Origin: Bremerella sp. JC817
Lineage (GTDB): Bacteria; Planctomycetota; Planctomycetia; Pirellulales; Pirellulaceae
Assembly: GCF_040718835.1 (NCBI RefSeq)
Contig: NZ_JBFEFG010000231.1
Location: 1 to 24,538, forward strand
DNA length: 24,538 bases
Direction: 5' to 3'
Part shown: in pieces, positions 23,579 through 24,538 of the stretch
How positions within the stretch are numbered: the first letter of the stretch is position 1
Layout: each line of letters opens with the position of its first letter
Program-made: the position numbers and the translations under genes
Notes under the pieces: model-generated
Database searches by the model: none
What the model was told of the DNA's origin: nothing
Seen by the model: only the letters and a program-made list of their open reading frames with translations

Positions 23579-24030
23579 CACGTCCTTGCTACGGCCGTGG
23601 CAATCAATCGCGATTCTCGCGACGGGCTCTGGTTCTTGAACAATCTGGGGCATGTTGTCTCTTAAGTTGCGGCGGCAACAATTGTGCTTTGTGCTCAACT
23701 GCGCTTTTGAGGTAGCGTGAAACGCGGATGCGAGAGTCTCGTGCGCATTTGGAAGAAACTGCATTTTGAGATTATGTCATAAGCACAGTCTTGAAAGGTG
23801 CTTATCGCATCTTGAATGTTTATGGCCATCTTAACGCAAACATAATCGATAGGGGTTTGTTGGATTGCTTCGATTCTGGTTATAACCATCGCACACGCCG
23901 GGACCCTCAATCAACCAATGTGCAAACGAAACTCGTGAGGGCCCCCTGCGATGGTGGAATCTTAAACGCGCAGTTTCTCTGCGGTGACACGCACTACGCG
24001 ATAGACAATTCTGAATCGACCGAGGATGGC
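23579..24030. other. 452-bp intergenic region, no gene seen
   Basis: Short frames on either strand (for instance 23695-23910 minus) show no protein-like composition or start signals. It presumably contains the promoter and leader of the large surface-protein gene that follows. A perfect 10-bp palindrome GGTTATAACC occurs at about 23878-23887. Confidence 0.5.
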
Positions 24031-24538
24031 ATGGCTAAAGATCGCTCTTTCTGGGGACAGTGGTTCACGAACTTTTACTCGAATTCGAGGGCGGGCCAAA
24101 GCAAGCGGACGCACCGAAAATCGACGGCTGAAAGTCTTGAACAGCGTCATCTTCTCGCAGCTGATAGCGATCTCTTTTCCGTCTGGCAGACCGATGTATC
24201 GAATGACTCTGATTCGGAAGAATCGAAGTCTCCCGTAGTCGAAGCAGATGCCTTGGAAGCCACGAATTCCGCCTCTGCATTTTCCTACGAAGGTTCCGGT
24301 GAAGGTTCCGGTGAAGGTTCCGGTGAAGGTTCCGGTGAAGGGTCCGGTGAAGGGTCCGGTGAAGGGTCCGGTGAAGGGTCCGGTGAAGGGTCCGGTGAAG
24401 GGTCCGGTGAAGGTTCCGGTGAAGGTTCCGGTGAAGGTTCCGGTGAAGGTTCCGGTGAAGGTTCCGGTGAAGGTTCCGGTGAAGGTTCCGGTGAAGGTTC
24501 CGGTGAAGGTTCCGGTGAAGGTTCCGGTGAAGGTTCCG
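24031..24538 (+). CDS. LEPR-XLL-type giant surface protein with EGSG repeats (5' end, runs off window)
   Basis: An open frame starts at an ATG at 24031 with GAGG 5 bases upstream and has no stop before the window ends; 169 codons are visible. Residues 1-35 are basic and polar (MAKDRSFWGQWFTNFYSNSR), followed by STAESLEQRHLLAAD (31-45). LEPR/LEQR-x-LL-AAD is the N-terminal signature of very large exported planctomycete proteins (LEPR-XLL domain). After an acidic Ser/Asp/Glu-rich stretch (51-86) comes a perfect tetrapeptide repeat EGSG from residue 87 on, at least 20 copies. The full protein is probably exported and cell-surface associated and likely many times this length. The repeat may be a flexible, highly acidic spacer; its partner domains lie outside the window. 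Confidence 0.8.
   Translation, partial: MAKDRSFWGQWFTNFYSNSRAGQSKRTHRKSTAESLEQRHLLAADSDLFSVWQTDVSNDSDSEESKSPVVEADALEATNSASAFSYEGSGEGSGEGSGEGSGEGSGEGSGEGSGEGSGEGSGEGSGEGSGEGSGEGSGEGSGEGSGEGSGEGSGEGSGEGSGEGSGEGS
24289..24538 (+). repeat. 12-bp tandem repeat coding for EGSG
   Basis: Twenty full units of GAAGGTTCCGGT or GAAGGGTCCGGT plus a partial one run without interruption to the window end. Units 5-10 (24337-24408) carry GGG at the second codon, all others GGT. All differences are synonymous. The single clustered block of the variant suggests recent expansion by slippage or unequal exchange. Confidence 0.97.

Noticed and set aside
23186..23764. 192-codon minus-strand frame over the Stealth-like gene
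   Set aside because: It is antisense to a protein with clear family motifs and has no recognisable pattern itself.
24289..24538. Non-coding minisatellite
   Set aside because: All variants are synonymous in one frame that continues from a clear start and LEPR-XLL-type motif, so the repeat is coding.

Overview
The window looks like part of a planctomycete chromosome, probably of the Pirellulales (Blastopirellula/Rhodopirellula type). The main evidence is at the right edge: a surface-protein gene opens with the LEPR-XLL-type motif (here LEQRHLLAAD) that is characteristic of very large planctomycete exported proteins. Moderately high GC, many GTG/TTG starts and heavy mobile-element load fit. No rRNA, tRNA or CRISPR was seen.

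Layout. (1) 1-2884 is an eroded accessory strip, all minus strand: a remnant of the 3' end of a DNA methyltransferase, an intact AIPR-family abortive-infection-type defence gene (376-2358), and the C-terminal remnant of an integron-type tyrosine recombinase. (2) 2885-19259 is one uninterrupted minus-strand operon of siphovirus head and tail genes, read from right to left: truncated portal, prohead protease-major capsid fusion, DUF2190 capsid decoration protein, neck/head-tail joining protein, tail terminator-like protein, tail tube, a 54-aa small gene, two overlapping tail-chaperone-position genes, gp10-like protein, tape measure, tail-tip proteins, an alpha/beta-hydrolase-like protein, several minor structural proteins, a fibre-like protein built from 11-residue repeats, a fibre-tail adaptor-like protein and a DNA methyltransferase. 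(3) 19302-21113 is a large serine recombinase whose 3' flank abuts the broken portal. (4) 21414-22157 is a second methyltransferase, paralogous to the first, on the plus strand with an amber codon at position 14. (5) 22158-24538 holds an IS5-type transposase fragment, a Stealth-like sugar-phosphate transferase gene and the start of the EGSG-repeat surface protein, which runs off the window.

How it works together. The phage block keeps nearly every structural gene from capsid to fibre with intact frames and tight translational coupling, but it has no terminase, no portal N-terminus, no lysis genes and no repressor or replication genes in the window. It therefore looks like a defective or domesticated prophage, or a satellite-like remnant, and not a phage able to package by itself. 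The most unusual items are the portal/recombinase junction with an imperfect direct repeat, the hendecad-repeat fibre protein, the pair (plus a third remnant) of related methyltransferases bracketing the phage block with an aligned premature stop in one copy, the alpha/beta hydrolase inside the tail module, and the EGSG-repeat LEPR-XLL protein.
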